Notes under the pieces: generated by a model | Database searches by the model: none | Told to the model about the DNA's origin: nothing | What the model saw: the letters and a program-made list of their open reading frames with translations, nothing else | Origin: Acanthaster planci | Taxonomy: Eukaryota > Echinodermata > Asteroidea > Valvatida > Acanthasteridae | Direction of reading: 5' to 3' | DNA: 64,000 nucleotides | Assembly (NCBI RefSeq): GCF_001949145.1 | Contig: NW_019091380.1 | Span: 2,670,254 to 2,734,253 of the forward strand | Program-made: the position numbers and the translations under genes | In this document: one piece after another, positions 1 through 11,127 of the stretch | Layout of the letters: every line of letters starts with the position of its first letter | How positions within the stretch are numbered: the first letter of the stretch is position 1

Positions 1-2086
1 CGGATAATTAAAAAAATCATTGGTTAATCTACTGAAAATTGAAAGTCAAATGAAATCTGAAGGGCCAAACAACACATTTTTTTTAGAAGCCTCAGGGACT
101 TCAGTTGCCTGCCATGGGGCTCCAAACTTGGTTGATTTTACACTATTTTCAATGGAGCTTGAATTGGTTCAGTGCACCCTTATAGCAGAGTCATGCGATT
201 ACGTGGCTTACAGAGAGGGCCGCGACGTCCTGGAGTTATGCCATGTACTTTCTTGTGGAAAGTGGTTCTTGAGAGTAGACTAGCCCTCATACTCAATGGA
301 AGCGTCCCCTGTTCAAATGTCGGACTTTATTTCCTTTCAGCTCAGCTTTAAAAAATCAAGGGCCACGATTGTAGCCTTTATTCAAGACAGATTTTCCTAG
401 AAAAGTTAAAAATCGGTCCTGCTCTCCTATTAGTTAGCTCCCTTCTTGTGTTCACCATGTCCACCGGAGCTTTATATTCTCACATTTTAAAAATTATTTT
501 AGAAATTTGTATTCGATTTATTAATCTATTTAGATTCTCATTTTCTCCGTGGTTTTTACTGTAATAAAAATGAACTCACATTCATTTCTCTGAAGTGAAA
601 TCAGGTTTCTTGTTAATTGCTGGTTATTTACTTTATCCCGTTTTGGGCTTAGATTATGTTTGTTCTTTCCCAATTTTTTGCTTTCCGCTGTGTGACGCAC
701 TGAGCTGATGGTCTCGTGTTGCCATTTCCTATGCGCTCCTGAATTACCGTCGGTATGACCAACAGTGACCATTGAATATAACCCATTTTAGCGTTGGACC
801 ACGCACGCGTGGTTTTTCACACCACGGACAAAAATCTGGCGATACGGCACTAATAAACGCAAAACTCACGTTCCGTCTCCCGTAAAACGGCGAAATTCAC
901 ATCGCGATTAGCACCCGAAACTACAACGAAAATCGTACCACGTCACTTTACATGCACAAGGCGGTCCCAACTTATTTTTGACAAGTAAGGGCGACCCACC
1001 AATCGGTTATTATTAGGTTTCGTGTGACAAAAATGTCACACAGACGTGCAGTGGAAAAAAAAAACATTACATTCCACTCCGCTATGCGGCGCCCAACGAC
1101 GCTCTTTTCTTTTTAAATCAGTTTCCCGAGGTGTTGTGTCGACAAAATTGGTCAAAGGACCCGGTATAAATTTGCTCCCAGGATCGGAACCTTTGTGTCC
1201 GTGAACCCACATAAACTACGTGTATTTCAGGGTGAATTCAGACCTAGTGTTTCGGGGGCCTACTTTGGGGGATGGGGGAAAATCTGGAATTTTTTTAGCC
1301 TTTTCGGTGTTTCTGAAGGGTAAAGCGAATTTGAGGATTTTTTACACGCAAAATTGCCTTTCTTTTCATTAGTTTTCATAAACTTTAAGACGCTGTTCCT
1401 ATATATTGGTGGATGTCCCCTGTTGTCCCCCCGGTCCTAAGTAAAATAACGAGCAAAGAGTCTAGTCAGTCAAACAGGAATTGTTGTTTTGCCAGGCCCA
1501 CACTGCATCTCCGGCAAATTAGGGCCTTGTCCAAAACGGGCTTCCACTTCCAGAGCTACTGTCTACGCGTCTCCACGCATTTCCAAATGGAGGGAAGACC
1601 TAGACCTAGCTTTAGACAAGAGATTTGGTTGCAGCCTAAGTTTCCGGACGAATGGTTATCGTCCTTCGTGTATTAAGCCTGAAAGATGGTTTCCAGAAGA
1701 ACCGTCCATTGTGGTAGGAGTTTCATTGCTGAATTTTACAAAGGAGGGGCGCCACCTGACGTTATCAAACGGAGCACCCAAAATAACAATTGTTCTTCTT
1801 TAAAAGTAAAACCAGTGCACAGTAAAAGAAAAGTCGGGGATAAGAATGCTTATCTCCTCAAAACTAAACAAGAGAGAATCGAAAAATGGGAGCGGGTGTT
1901 CCCCCCCCCCGCCATCAGCCACTGGTTTTCGCCACATACAAACCAATACCATGATAATCAAGACGGATTGGCTTTAGGGCTGGCTAAAGCATTACTATAA
2001 TTAGTCCATGGTTTCAAGTACAGAGGACCAAGACGCCAAAACGAGCATTTTAACAGCCATTGTATACTGAATCTCCATGTTCAAGT
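1..2086. other. Upstream non-coding DNA with a CpG-rich block
   Basis: No recognisable gene. The short open frames between 1413 and 2000 overlap an inverted-repeat element (1521-1638) and resemble no protein I know. Bases about 780-1210 are visibly rich in CpG compared with the AT-rich DNA on either side. They include a near-palindrome ACCACGCACGCGTGGT and a short inverted repeat TGTGACAAAAATGTCACA. The block could be a promoter or a mobile-element remnant; nothing decides between them. A C10 run lies near 1900. Confidence 0.5.
1521..1638 (-). mobile_element. Short inverted-repeat (MITE-like) element, copy 1
   Basis: Read on the minus strand this 118-bp segment starts TAGGCTGCAACCAAATCT and ends near CCCGTTTTGGACAAGGCCCT. 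The same pattern recurs on the plus strand at 38422-38551, sharing AGCTAGGTCT and GTAGCTCTGGAAG internally. The two ends are imperfect inverted repeats of the form GGCTGYGTCCAAA. There is no coding capacity. I infer a non-autonomous DNA transposon; no clear target-site duplication is visible. Confidence 0.6.
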
Positions 2087-2812
2087 ATGGCATGGCTTAC
2101 ACCGAACATTGGTTTGAAACTGTTCTTAATCTTCAGTTTACCCAACTCCCTGGCCCTCTGTGCCTCGTGCCCGCCAGGATGGCTGAAATGGCAACAGTCC
2201 TGTTACATCCGACTTGCCGACAAAATGAACTGGTTTCAGGCATACGAGGCCTGTGATCGGCCGGGAAGTAGTTTGGTTGTTCCCAACTCCCCAGAGGAAA
2301 ATCTCTTCATTTGGAAGTCAATGGTGAAAGGATGGGGTGGTCTGTGGATCGGCTGTACGGATGCGGCCCAAGAGGGCGTTTGGTTGTGCGGGAAGGAGCC
2401 TGCAATGTACACTAACTGGCACAAGAAAAGTCCCAAATTCGACGACTCGCTGAACTGTGCCCGGGTGACTGTCTTCCAAGGCGGAGTTTGGAAGAACGAT
2501 TTGCCTTGCAGCACCACACAAGAACGAAGGTTTGCAGCATGTGAGATGACGGCTGCCGTGGTGCCAACCTACCACGCAGCCATTGATCTCGATGGGCGTA
2601 TCTCCCCGTGTCTCCTCCACCACGAAATCAAGAATGTGACAGCAGAGGGTGTGCTTGCCTGCGGATGGGCGTGCCGTGCCGAGCCCCGATGCCGTTCCTT
2701 CAATCTGTGGCAAGGCCGTGAAAAAGACCTTTGTCAACTTAATGACGTCTCTCGTCGTGGAGTAAGCACTAAATTCAAGAGGGAGGACAACTGCTTTTTC
2801 TTTGAGCTGTAG
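2087..2812 (+). CDS. Secreted C-type lectin with C-terminal PAN/apple-like domain
   Basis: Open without introns for 241 residues. I chose the ATG at 2087 because the frame upstream has only a TTG before the in-frame stop TAA at 2051, and this Met opens a signal peptide (hydrophobic LKLFLIFSLPNSLAL, residues 10-24). Residues 28-152 form a long-form C-type lectin domain: CPPGW at 28-32, Cys39, Cys56, WIG at 87-89, EPAMYTNW at 104-111, WKND at 135-138, then Cys141 and Cys152. The calcium/sugar motif reads EPA rather than the usual EPN or QPD, so classical mannose binding is doubtful. Residues 175-236 carry six Cys (175, 192, 196, 202, 216, 236) spaced like a PAN/apple domain. The product is probably a secreted recognition protein. 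Ligand and expression are unknown. The domain calls are firm for the lectin and moderate for PAN. Confidence 0.85.
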   Translation: MAWLTPNIGLKLFLIFSLPNSLALCASCPPGWLKWQQSCYIRLADKMNWFQAYEACDRPGSSLVVPNSPEENLFIWKSMVKGWGGLWIGCTDAAQEGVWLCGKEPAMYTNWHKKSPKFDDSLNCARVTVFQGGVWKNDLPCSTTQERRFAACEMTAAVVPTYHAAIDLDGRISPCLLHHEIKNVTAEGVLACGWACRAEPRCRSFNLWQGREKDLCQLNDVSRRGVSTKFKREDNCFFFEL

Positions 2813-4197
2813 AATCCTATTTCAACAATCATTAAAAATTGGACATGACTTTATGCTAGAAACTTCATATTACTGATTTTCAAACGTGAAGAGGTGCACT
2901 GTAATGACCATAAAACTTTGCACATTTTTAGCTTGTTATTCTTTGTTCCCATTTTGGCTGGTTTTGTCAGAACCTGGAACTTTCGGTAATACGGTGGTTA
3001 TAAAGGTTGCACGTTCATCATTTCGTAAAATTAGAATTGATCGGAGGTCTGTATGTAAAAAGTATGTAAAAAGTTTCAAGAAAATATGTGTTAACTAAAT
3101 GACTGCCATGCAGCTCACAGTTCGCTTAATAAGGGCACTCCTTTGTGCTAACATGTAACTTGTAATATTTCAACTCTTGGTAGCACCCCTTCCCTCGCAG
3201 AATGGCACCGTGAATTTTTAGCTTTTAATAATATCGAAATATAGCAAAGGCTGGAAAAGCTTGGTGAGAGAAATCCTCTCCGTGTATCGGATCCAGAATT
3301 AATGGTATAGGTCTTGAGATCAAGGAACGTCCAGCCGGGCCCCATACCTTCTTATACGCCGGTAAAAATATACGAAGCTGTTATGCTCTGTAATCACATG
3401 AGTTAGCTTTGGGTGTTGCGACGGGATAGAGGTGCTTGCCTCAAGAAAGGTGGAAAGTTAAAGGGGAGAAAGGAAAAGACAAAATAAACGAAAAATATAA
3501 GGAAAGGGAGATAAAAATTACCAATGCGCTCAATCTAGCTCTGGGAATTGACTGCAGTAGTTTGCTGCCTACGAGTGTTTGCCCCTGCCCACCCCCGGAA
3601 ATTATCCTGGCGGTATCTATGTTCATTATGGAAGTTTCGGAAAGTATTTAACTAAATCTGAGTGCTTTTCGTATGTCTTATGCATTTCATTTCAACCCAC
3701 GCTTCAGGTTGTACACTAAAAGTGCCGTTCAAAATGTTCAAATGACGATCAAAATTTAAGATGGCCACCCCGCCAAGCTGACATTCATGTTTTCATTATT
3801 ATTTCACCACAATCTATCGAGTCGTTTAACTACTTTTTAAAGGTTCAAACCCTCAAGTTGGTTACAGAGAAATCATAATAATGGTGAGCAGTCAATGGAA
3901 GCAGTTCTTTTACGTCTTGGACACTCGCGTTTTGCCCCGCCCACTATTTAGGTACTTCAAACTAATGCGCGACTGGTGGCAACTCTAAATGCCGTCAATG
4001 AAGGGATTGCACAAAATCGATTCGCAAAGTGCGCACGCGACGCGAGCACAGCCAACATAAACAACAGCTGACGTGCCCTCGCTACAGATCGCATTACAAG
4101 GTTGATTCTCTTCGCCGCGTGGATTTCCTCGAAAAAATGCCCCAATAAGCGAGCGAAACTCCCTCTGATGGAGGACAGAGTGACAGACCTATAGGCC
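2813..4197. other. Lectin 3' region, intergenic DNA and 5' UTR/promoter of the next gene
   Basis: An ATTAAA at 2831 could be the lectin poly(A) signal. A small open frame at 2904-3098 is listed separately. The middle is AT-rich and featureless. From about 3905 to 4190 the DNA becomes CpG-richer (for example GCGCACGCGACGCGAGC near 4030), which fits a promoter and 5' UTR for the gene starting at 4198. No TATA box is evident at a convincing position. Confidence 0.5.
2904..3098 (+). CDS. Small open frame, hydrophobic N-terminus and basic tail (doubtful)
   Basis: A 64-codon frame starting at ATG 2904. The first 22 or so residues are hydrophobic (IKLCTFLACYSLFPFWLVL) and resemble a signal peptide. 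The rest is rich in Lys and Arg with two Cys near the end. Part of the basic tail comes from a short tandem duplication (GTATGTAAAAA twice), which argues for chance. It lies just past the lectin's likely poly(A) signal. I recognise no family and consider it more likely non-coding. Confidence 0.15.
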   Translation: MTIKLCTFLACYSLFPFWLVLSEPGTFGNTVVIKVARSSFRKIRIDRRSVCKKYVKSFKKICVN

Positions 4198-4317
4198 ATG
4201 GCCTCAGATCCCAGTCTTCGGACAGTTTTTGAAGCTCTTGACGAAGACAATCTTGGGTACATCACCGACGAGAGATTTTCCGATCTGGCTAAGGAGTTTG
4301 GAGTTTACAACCCTGAC
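4198..4317 (+). CDS. RAB11FIP3/4: Rab11FIP class II, coding exon 1 (first EF-hand)
   Basis: First coding exon (residues 1-40) of a Rab11 family-interacting protein of the FIP3/FIP4 (nuclear fallout) class. These homodimeric coiled-coil proteins bind GTP-Rab11 (and Arf GTPases in mammals) on recycling endosomes and guide membrane to the furrow in cytokinesis. The start is firm: GCCATGG matches the Kozak context and an in-frame TAG lies at 4192-4194. The exon encodes FEALDEDNLGYITDERFSDL, a degenerate EF-hand. Its loop has Asp15, Asp17, Gly20 and Ile22 but Arg26 where the calcium-ligating Glu is expected. It ends at GAC|gtgagt in phase 0. The joined core model is 585 residues, close to mammalian FIP4 (about 637) and without the long N-terminal extension of FIP3. 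Confidence 0.9.
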
Positions 4318-7300
4318 GTGAGTATCCAAACCATAAAATTTGAAAGATACCTGCACTGATGCAGTGTCACACTAGTGTACTGGATAGCACCACCATTTAC
4401 CGTCAAAGTATACATAGCACAAATCATTATGAGCAATGCTACACAAAACTGCTTGTTGCTCAGTCATGTTTTTATTTAACCAGTTCAAAACGATTGTGTA
4501 GGCCTCTGTCCATCTAAATGAGTTCCAGTAAACCATGGATTTAAGAAAGTTTCCTTTTGTCGGCGAGCATCATGTACACAAAATTTTGATATGTATTAGG
4601 ACCTGTATATGATAAGCCCAGGCTAATTAGAAAAATGGAATTTGTTCTATTTTTGGTGCATGTTTTGTAAAATCATCTCTAAATTGCCTGTCATCGGAGA
4701 AAGCTACATGTTAGCCCTACTGCCTGGTTCTTTTTGTTACAAATTACAATTTTTACCTGGACAGTTCATCCACATTTACAAATTACAGCAATAAAATGCA
4801 GTTGGCTGTCAAAATGGTTTGTTTCAAAATGTTGAGAGCAATCATAGTGGTTGAAGGCTGCCAGGTTTTTGTAATGAATACTTATGTACATGTAGATTTA
4901 GGGTCTCTTTATGTGCAACATTGTGTGGTATATTAATATACAATATATATTTTTACCATTTGAAGGCCAAGAAAGAATAAATTCTGTTCGCACTTTGTGA
5001 ACAAACTTGGTTATCAGTGGTCGTGATGGCTAGTATAGATCAGTCCTCTACACAGGTTCATGTATGAGTTTATTGTGAAAGCCTGAAAATGTAGTTGATT
5101 GTCATAGAAGTACGTGTTCATTATATTTGCCAAAATTTATTGATTGCATGCACAATAAATAGGGTGGTGTCTATACAGCTCTGATCTTGTTTTCTTTCAG
5201 TAGAGTGGATGACTCAGAATAAAGCTATTCCTAGCTACCCCTATGAAAATCCAGATCATGGAAACTATTGATTATTGTCCAGATATTGAATGGACAGTGT
5301 GCGCAGTTCAAATACATTGAACTGACAGCTGTGTGCTGTGTATCATGTTAAGAGGTCTGTACATAATTTTCTCGTTCATGCACATAACAGCGGAGTAGAC
5401 TTTTATCATTGAGGTCATTTTAGTGACCGGGATTGTAAATAATTGATCAAGAAATAGACCAGCTAGAGGTTTCGCTGTGGTTAATAATTTCATGGAGAAC
5501 AGTTGATTCTATCATTATTCAGCATTTCTTCGTTGCGTGGGATATTTAAAAAAAAACGCAGCACATTAAATATTAACCTTGTGTGGAAAATGTAAACATT
5601 AGAGAGTGTGTATAATACAAGAGGGGTACAAATGGAGAAATGGCCAACAGGAAGCTCAAAATTGAAACGTGGAAGTTGTTGTTATTATTCTGTATTTTGA
5701 AGTGCATTAAAAATTGAATCCTGACATGTAATTTGTCACAAAACTGGGTACGGAGTTATAATTGAAGTTTTGATTTTCCTTGTGTTATGAATGTAGCTGC
5801 CTTTTGAGTTAATACCTGGTTGGTGTCTGTGTGTAAAGTGTTAATGAATTATTTGAATGTGCCATAACTGAGGAGAAAAAGAGGTAAAAAAACTACCCAT
5901 CAGGTTTTTCTAGATAATTAGAAAGGCCAGACTTAGTTCTTTTATTTTTCAGGAAATGGTAGTAACTTGAGCAAGGTGCATTTTAAACCTTCAGAATTCC
6001 CACTGCAAACCAAACAGTTTTAATCCCACAAATGAATAATTTTTTTTTTTATTTTTTATTTTTTTTAGTGTGTATCCAGGAATGTCTCCAAATTCATAAC
6101 AAAACCCAAACAGATCGAACCAACAGATGGTTTAAATGTGGGCGCTTCTGGGACCCTTTTGTTGTGTCCAAAGCACCCCCTTTTGTCAAAAATCACTCAA
6201 CGGAAAGAAAAGCCCCAGGTTGTCCTGCACACAAAAACAGTGTGTAACCGTCACCTGGATTGAATAGGCGGTGTTGATGTGTCACATGGCGACAGCAGCT
6301 TAAATGGGCTTCTTGTGTCAGGAGGGTGTTGCATTGTAACTGTGGAGTTTTAAGCTGTGCCCCTTAAATTTCAGACTGATTTTTTAATTGCCAATAAATT
6401 TGAAACAGATTACAGTGAACTTTCCTAGAGTATCATGTTCAAATTTCAAATACGTTTAATCTGATTTAGTGATGCTTGTGATATTTTGGAAGTTTTCCTT
6501 GGAAATCAGTTGATTTTGAACCACAGTTTATATAAATGAATGTCATTTTGATGAAACCCTTGACACATGTACCTCCTTTTAAGTTACCTAGTTACTTTGG
6601 CAAATTGTCTGAAACTGTGTGTCCAAAGCGGCTAAGTTCACTCTTTTAAAATAAATGAATAAACTAGGATTTTAATTTAAAAACTTTGAGATTGATGCAT
6701 TTGAAGATATGGATAAATTTTGTGTTGGACATGAATTCACTTTTAATATGTTAATTTGTTGCACCTGTAAAAATCTGCATTGTCAATGAACTAACATCAC
6801 ATCAACAGATCGTTACAAATACACAGGCCCCAAAAAGAAATCAACCTTTTAAAAATGCTGGTTGGTTTATGTACAGGCAACGTACACGTACACATGTACA
6901 TCTTATTAATGGGCAGCCAAAGTTTGCAGAAAAATCACCTTTTTGGTTGGTTTTCGATTTTACCTCAGATTTGTTCAAAATTGAGCATTTGTCCCATTAA
7001 TTTTAAAATAGGGTTGTATTTTCATTTAGTAAAAGTACATGGATTGTGATTATGTGGTATTCTGATAGCTGTGTGGGATTTTAAACTCTTTGTGAATTAA
7101 TAGTTTACTTTTGTACTAATGGCCAACCATAGTTTTAGCAGCCACTTGCAGGAAAAGCGGGACTATCATTTCACAAGAGCAGACACTATTGTGTGTGAGA
7201 TGATGGGATGAAAATCCAAAGTGCATATGTATGACAGCGCATCTACACGTCTGTTGACACTTGGAACATTTCACAGAATGATTTAAAATACATGTGACAT

Positions 7301-8343
7301 GTCTGTCAAAATCCGGAAAAGCTTGGCTGAGCACCCAGTAATTTAATGTATTGTATAGATAGCTTATATCATAGAGCTAGGAACACAATGAAGACTGCCA
7401 ATGGAATCTTCCTGCATAGCACATTATAATACATGTAACTCTGGGATTCTGAAGTGATCTGATTTTAAACACTGAGACACATATCGAATCAGATTGTTCA
7501 AAGCCTAATTTAGTCACTTTTTTCCTTTTGAAAGTCATCCACTCTAATCAAACTGTAAAATACTAAAAAGTGATTTTTTACTGGTTACCCAAACTCACTT
7601 GATTCTGCTCGCAATGTTAATATGGCTTTCTATATCTGTTGTTTTTTTTTCTGTTAAATTCTTACTGGTGTGTACATGTATATGTTTTTTACTGCGTGGT
7701 TGTTCGATACTGTCATACCAAATCAAGAATCGTACTTAGTCAATAAAAAACAGCTATGATATTTTTCTATCTAAATGCAAATTTATATCTGTTGGATGCA
7801 TGTAATTGAAGGGGTGAAGTGGCTGGCCTGAACTTTGCTTTCCTCTGGAGTTGAAAGCAATTTTCCCATCCAAGGCCACAACTATCAGAAGCTGCTGAGT
7901 TTTGGCTCTGAAGCATATTTTGGTGTACATGTAAATATCACGGTTTCATCTGAATACCATGAATTTAAATATTGCTTGAAGAAAGCTATTTCTAATATCT
8001 GTACTTAGTTGTTGGTAGTGCATTTTGCCCAAAGCTTAGTTTCTTTATTTATACCTTTCTCATTTAGGGATAAATTGACCAAATTGCAAAGCAACAAATG
8101 CAACTTACTGTATATTGCATCACCTTTCTGTCTTCATGATGGCTCGAGTGAAAGACAGACCATAAAAATATTAGACCCCGTTCCATTTCAACAATTTTCA
8201 TAGAGCTCAGTAGATGCCACGGATGTACATGTAGGGGGCCTACTGTGTACATGTACGTATACCGTACACCAACAGGTACTGGTAGTTGTGTGCTATCCTT
8301 TTACATTTGGACACTGATTCTATTCTTTCCCCCATAATTTTAG
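4318..8343 (+). other. Rab11FIP intron 1
   Basis: A 4.0-kb AT-rich intron. It contains a long T tract near 6040-6066 and scattered TACATGTA-type palindromes (for example near 7670 and 8225-8260). The open frames inside are short and unlike any protein I know. I see no further exon and no clear transposon. Confidence 0.75.
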
Positions 8344-8452
8344 GAGCGTCATCGTCTGGTCACACTTTTGGATCCACATAACACTGGCAAAATCAGCTTT
8401 GCATCATTCTGTCAGGGGATTGAAGCTGTCGTCTCAAATTCATCTGAAAAAG
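8344..8452 (+). CDS. RAB11FIP3/4: Rab11FIP coding exon 2 (second EF-hand)
   Basis: Residues 41-76 plus one base. It encodes RLVTLLDPHNTGKISFASFC, which matches the conserved second EF-hand of FIP3/FIP4 (VKYLDPNDLGRINFKDFC in my memory of the human protein). The loop runs from Asp50 to Ser61, with Gly55 and Ile57 in place. The final position is Ser rather than Glu, so calcium binding is probably weak or absent. The acceptor is ATTTTAG|GAG and the donor AAAG|gtaatg, leaving phase 1. Confidence 0.9.
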
Positions 8453-11038
8453 GTAATGGAAGTGCAGGTAGATATTGTATTTCAAGGTTCATTTGCAAGT
8501 TACACATGTTGGGCATGATTAGATTTCATAAAAGTACACATTTAAAGTTATTTGTCTATGAAATCTGGAAGTTTACAGTTTCATTAGCTTGAATTTTGGC
8601 AGCAGCTTTTTTATTAATCCTACCATCAACTTGACTCATTGGCAAGCTGCGACAAAGCAGGTTTAAAAGTACATTTAAACTCATTATTACTGACTATAGA
8701 TTAACCTTGAAGTGTCTCTTTGAGGTTGATCAGCCGACTTGAATTATTCATGGAATACTTAAGGTTTAGCTGTGCAGATGAAGACAGTTATTGAGAAAGG
8801 TCTTTTCTGCATTCTTTTAATGACATTTATGTTTTTGAATTAGATTTTGAAGTGAGTGGTTTGCTTCTATCTAGCATATCGTTGAATTTAGGGCTGAGTC
8901 AATTCAAATAATTCACTATTTGAATATTCAACCTTTAATTTGATCCAATTTTATTTGAATATTCAGTCGTACCAACAGGCAAATGGATGATGAATAAACC
9001 ATGTATACAAAATCAGTTGCAATAAGGCACACAATTGTATAATCACTATAACAGCTTTTCTCGTCTAGGAGTATCTCCAGCCACGATTTTGCAAGATTGA
9101 AGAGACGAACAGTACTTCTTGACCTGTTGAAAGTTTACTTTTAAATTTTTTTAATGAATAATTTACTTTTTGAATCATCGTAAGATTCCTCTCATTTGAA
9201 TATGCTTAAAACAAGCCTCATAAATGCCTTTTTCTCATTTAAAATAAAAGAAAATTCTCTGTCCCTTTTTGTTAATTTTGCATTTGAATATTCAAAATTC
9301 GGAGAATAGTATTCAAATATTTGATAATCTATCGAATATTTGGATATTCTGCACAGCCTTACTTGAATTCCATACAATTCAATTATTTCAATCAAGCTTT
9401 GGTAAAAAAAAATCTTGTCGTTTCTTTTGTCCTTCCGCTTTCTTAACACTTGCTTAAATACTCTGTGTGTCATTGAATGGCGTATCCACATTTGATGCCT
9501 GTGTGAACCAAACATTGCTTAAATTTTCAGAGTATCGCTGGTTTTCATTTCAACAAAAAACAAATTTGAACGGGACTTGATAAACAGTCTGAATAGGAAG
9601 GTGTCTCAAATTCAAGTTGGTTTGCTCCATGGGAAGGCTAAGCTGTATTATTTTACAAAGCATTCAGGAACAATAAGTACGTGTTTTCCCTGGGCTTTCT
9701 TATCAGGCGTCAAGAGAGGGATTGTTAGTGTGGAAATGCAGGAAACATGCACCTGTAGGGCCTATAACAGTCTTTGCAGGCACTGCCCCTCAAGTCTCCA
9801 ATTAATGTTGTGGAGCTCAGTTTATGTTGTTTTTCTTTCCTGAATGGTGTGGAGGTTGTCATCGTACAGTTCCCACAAGCATGTCACATGTAGACCCACC
9901 TTTTTGATATTCTAAAAACGATGTCAGAAATGGGCATTGCCTGTGGAATATTTTTTTTTCCTTTGTATTTTGGTACATGTCTGTTGTAAGATGAAAGGTA
10001 CAATGAGACACGTGCATTTACATGTATGTTTCATTCACATACATGTACATGTGTACAGTAGCTGTACCTCTTCCTTGTTTGAGGTTATAGACAATTCAAA
10101 AATAGTTATTGTCCCTTGCAGTGGGTTGCTGGATATCTGACAGAGGGAATAGGTTCATTCACAGTGTAACTGCATATTGAAACTGGTTTTTAGACTTCAG
10201 TTTTTGCTTTATTGCTTTTCATATTGGCTCACTCTCTACTTTTAATTTTATCCTGACCAAAATGTTATCTGGATTACTTTTCCTGTTCTGGTGATGAAAA
10301 AATGTTTAGCTACTGATCCAATGACCAGTGGTCGTTGAGATTTCTTACAGGTCTTGTGAAATGCTGACATTCCAAGCCATTAACATAACCTCCCCTGTGT
10401 GGTTTAGCCTGTTTATCTGGTCCACTTTCAGTCCACTTGACTATAAGGTACACCTACATGTACATGCACATGTATGTAAATGTACATGTACAGTACATGC
10501 AGGGATCTCCTAGCATAGACATTGGTGGACACATATGGAAAATGTCAGTCTTATGGTCATCAAACTCCTTTTCAGTGTGCCTTTGATATACAACCAGATG
10601 GCCAAGGCATTCTTGACCTCTAACCCCAAGGCAGGTCAACTTTCTACCCTCCTGTGCAGTCCCTTAGTAAAGCCCCTTGAAGTAGTGGTTCTGGTACTTT
10701 TCTTTTAATAGTAATTAGTAAGACTGTCAAAGTTTGAAAGGAAACTGTTAGCCGAATTGCGCTTCCCTCCATTTCAGTAGTGTAACATTCAATGTTGTAC
10801 GTACTGATGTTAAATCTTTCCTTTTATTTTTGACGTACCGGTCCATCATTATGTTCTATTTGCTATCTCACTTTTATTTCATTCGTCACTATTTACTATT
10901 GTATTTCAGTTGATTTTATTTTGTCTTCCATTTCCATTTGCTTTGCATAGAGGTACATTTAATTCGCTTTGGGAGGTGAAGACGTGGGGTTGAAATAAGT
11001 TGTGAAAGCTCATGTGTAATGTTTGTACTTTTTTCTAG
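8453..11038 (+). other. Rab11FIP intron 2
   Basis: Contains the hAT-like element 8889-9361, which explains the apparent open frames there. Downstream it holds TACATGTA clusters around 10020-10060 and 10450-10500. No further exon is recognised. Confidence 0.7.
8881..9369. mobile_element. hAT-like non-autonomous element with target duplications
   Basis: The element body is 8889-9361 (473 bp). The left end reads TAGGGCTGAGTCAATTC. The right end, reverse-complemented, reads TAAGGCTGTGCAGAATATCC, giving imperfect terminal inverted repeats of the type common in hAT transposons. The flanks are GTTGAATT (8881-8888) and CTTGAATT (9362-9369), an 8-bp target-site duplication with one mismatch, which is the hAT length. 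The interior is AT-rich with repeated TTTGAATATTC and encodes no transposase. It is an old, non-autonomous copy. Confidence 0.75.
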
Positions 11039-11127
11039 CGCTACCTAGAGAGCCTCCTTTGATTCTCCCTGATCATTGGATCGGAAGCAAAACGATCATT
11101 GACGACGATGATACTCACAGCATTGGG
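11039..11127 (+). CDS. RAB11FIP3/4: Rab11FIP coding exon 3 (linker)
   Basis: Completes residue 77 (Ala) and encodes 78-106, including PPLILPDHWIGSKTIIDDDD. This is a proline- and Asp-rich stretch of the linker between the EF-hands and the coiled coil. The acceptor TTTTTCTAG|CG joins in phase with exon 2 and the donor GGG|gtaagt leaves phase 0. Sequence conservation with vertebrate FIPs is low here, as expected for the disordered linker. The call rests on splice sites, phase and composition. Confidence 0.8.

Noticed and set aside
2236-2737. Minus-strand frames of 93 and 139 codons
   Set aside because: Shadows of the lectin gene on the opposite strand.
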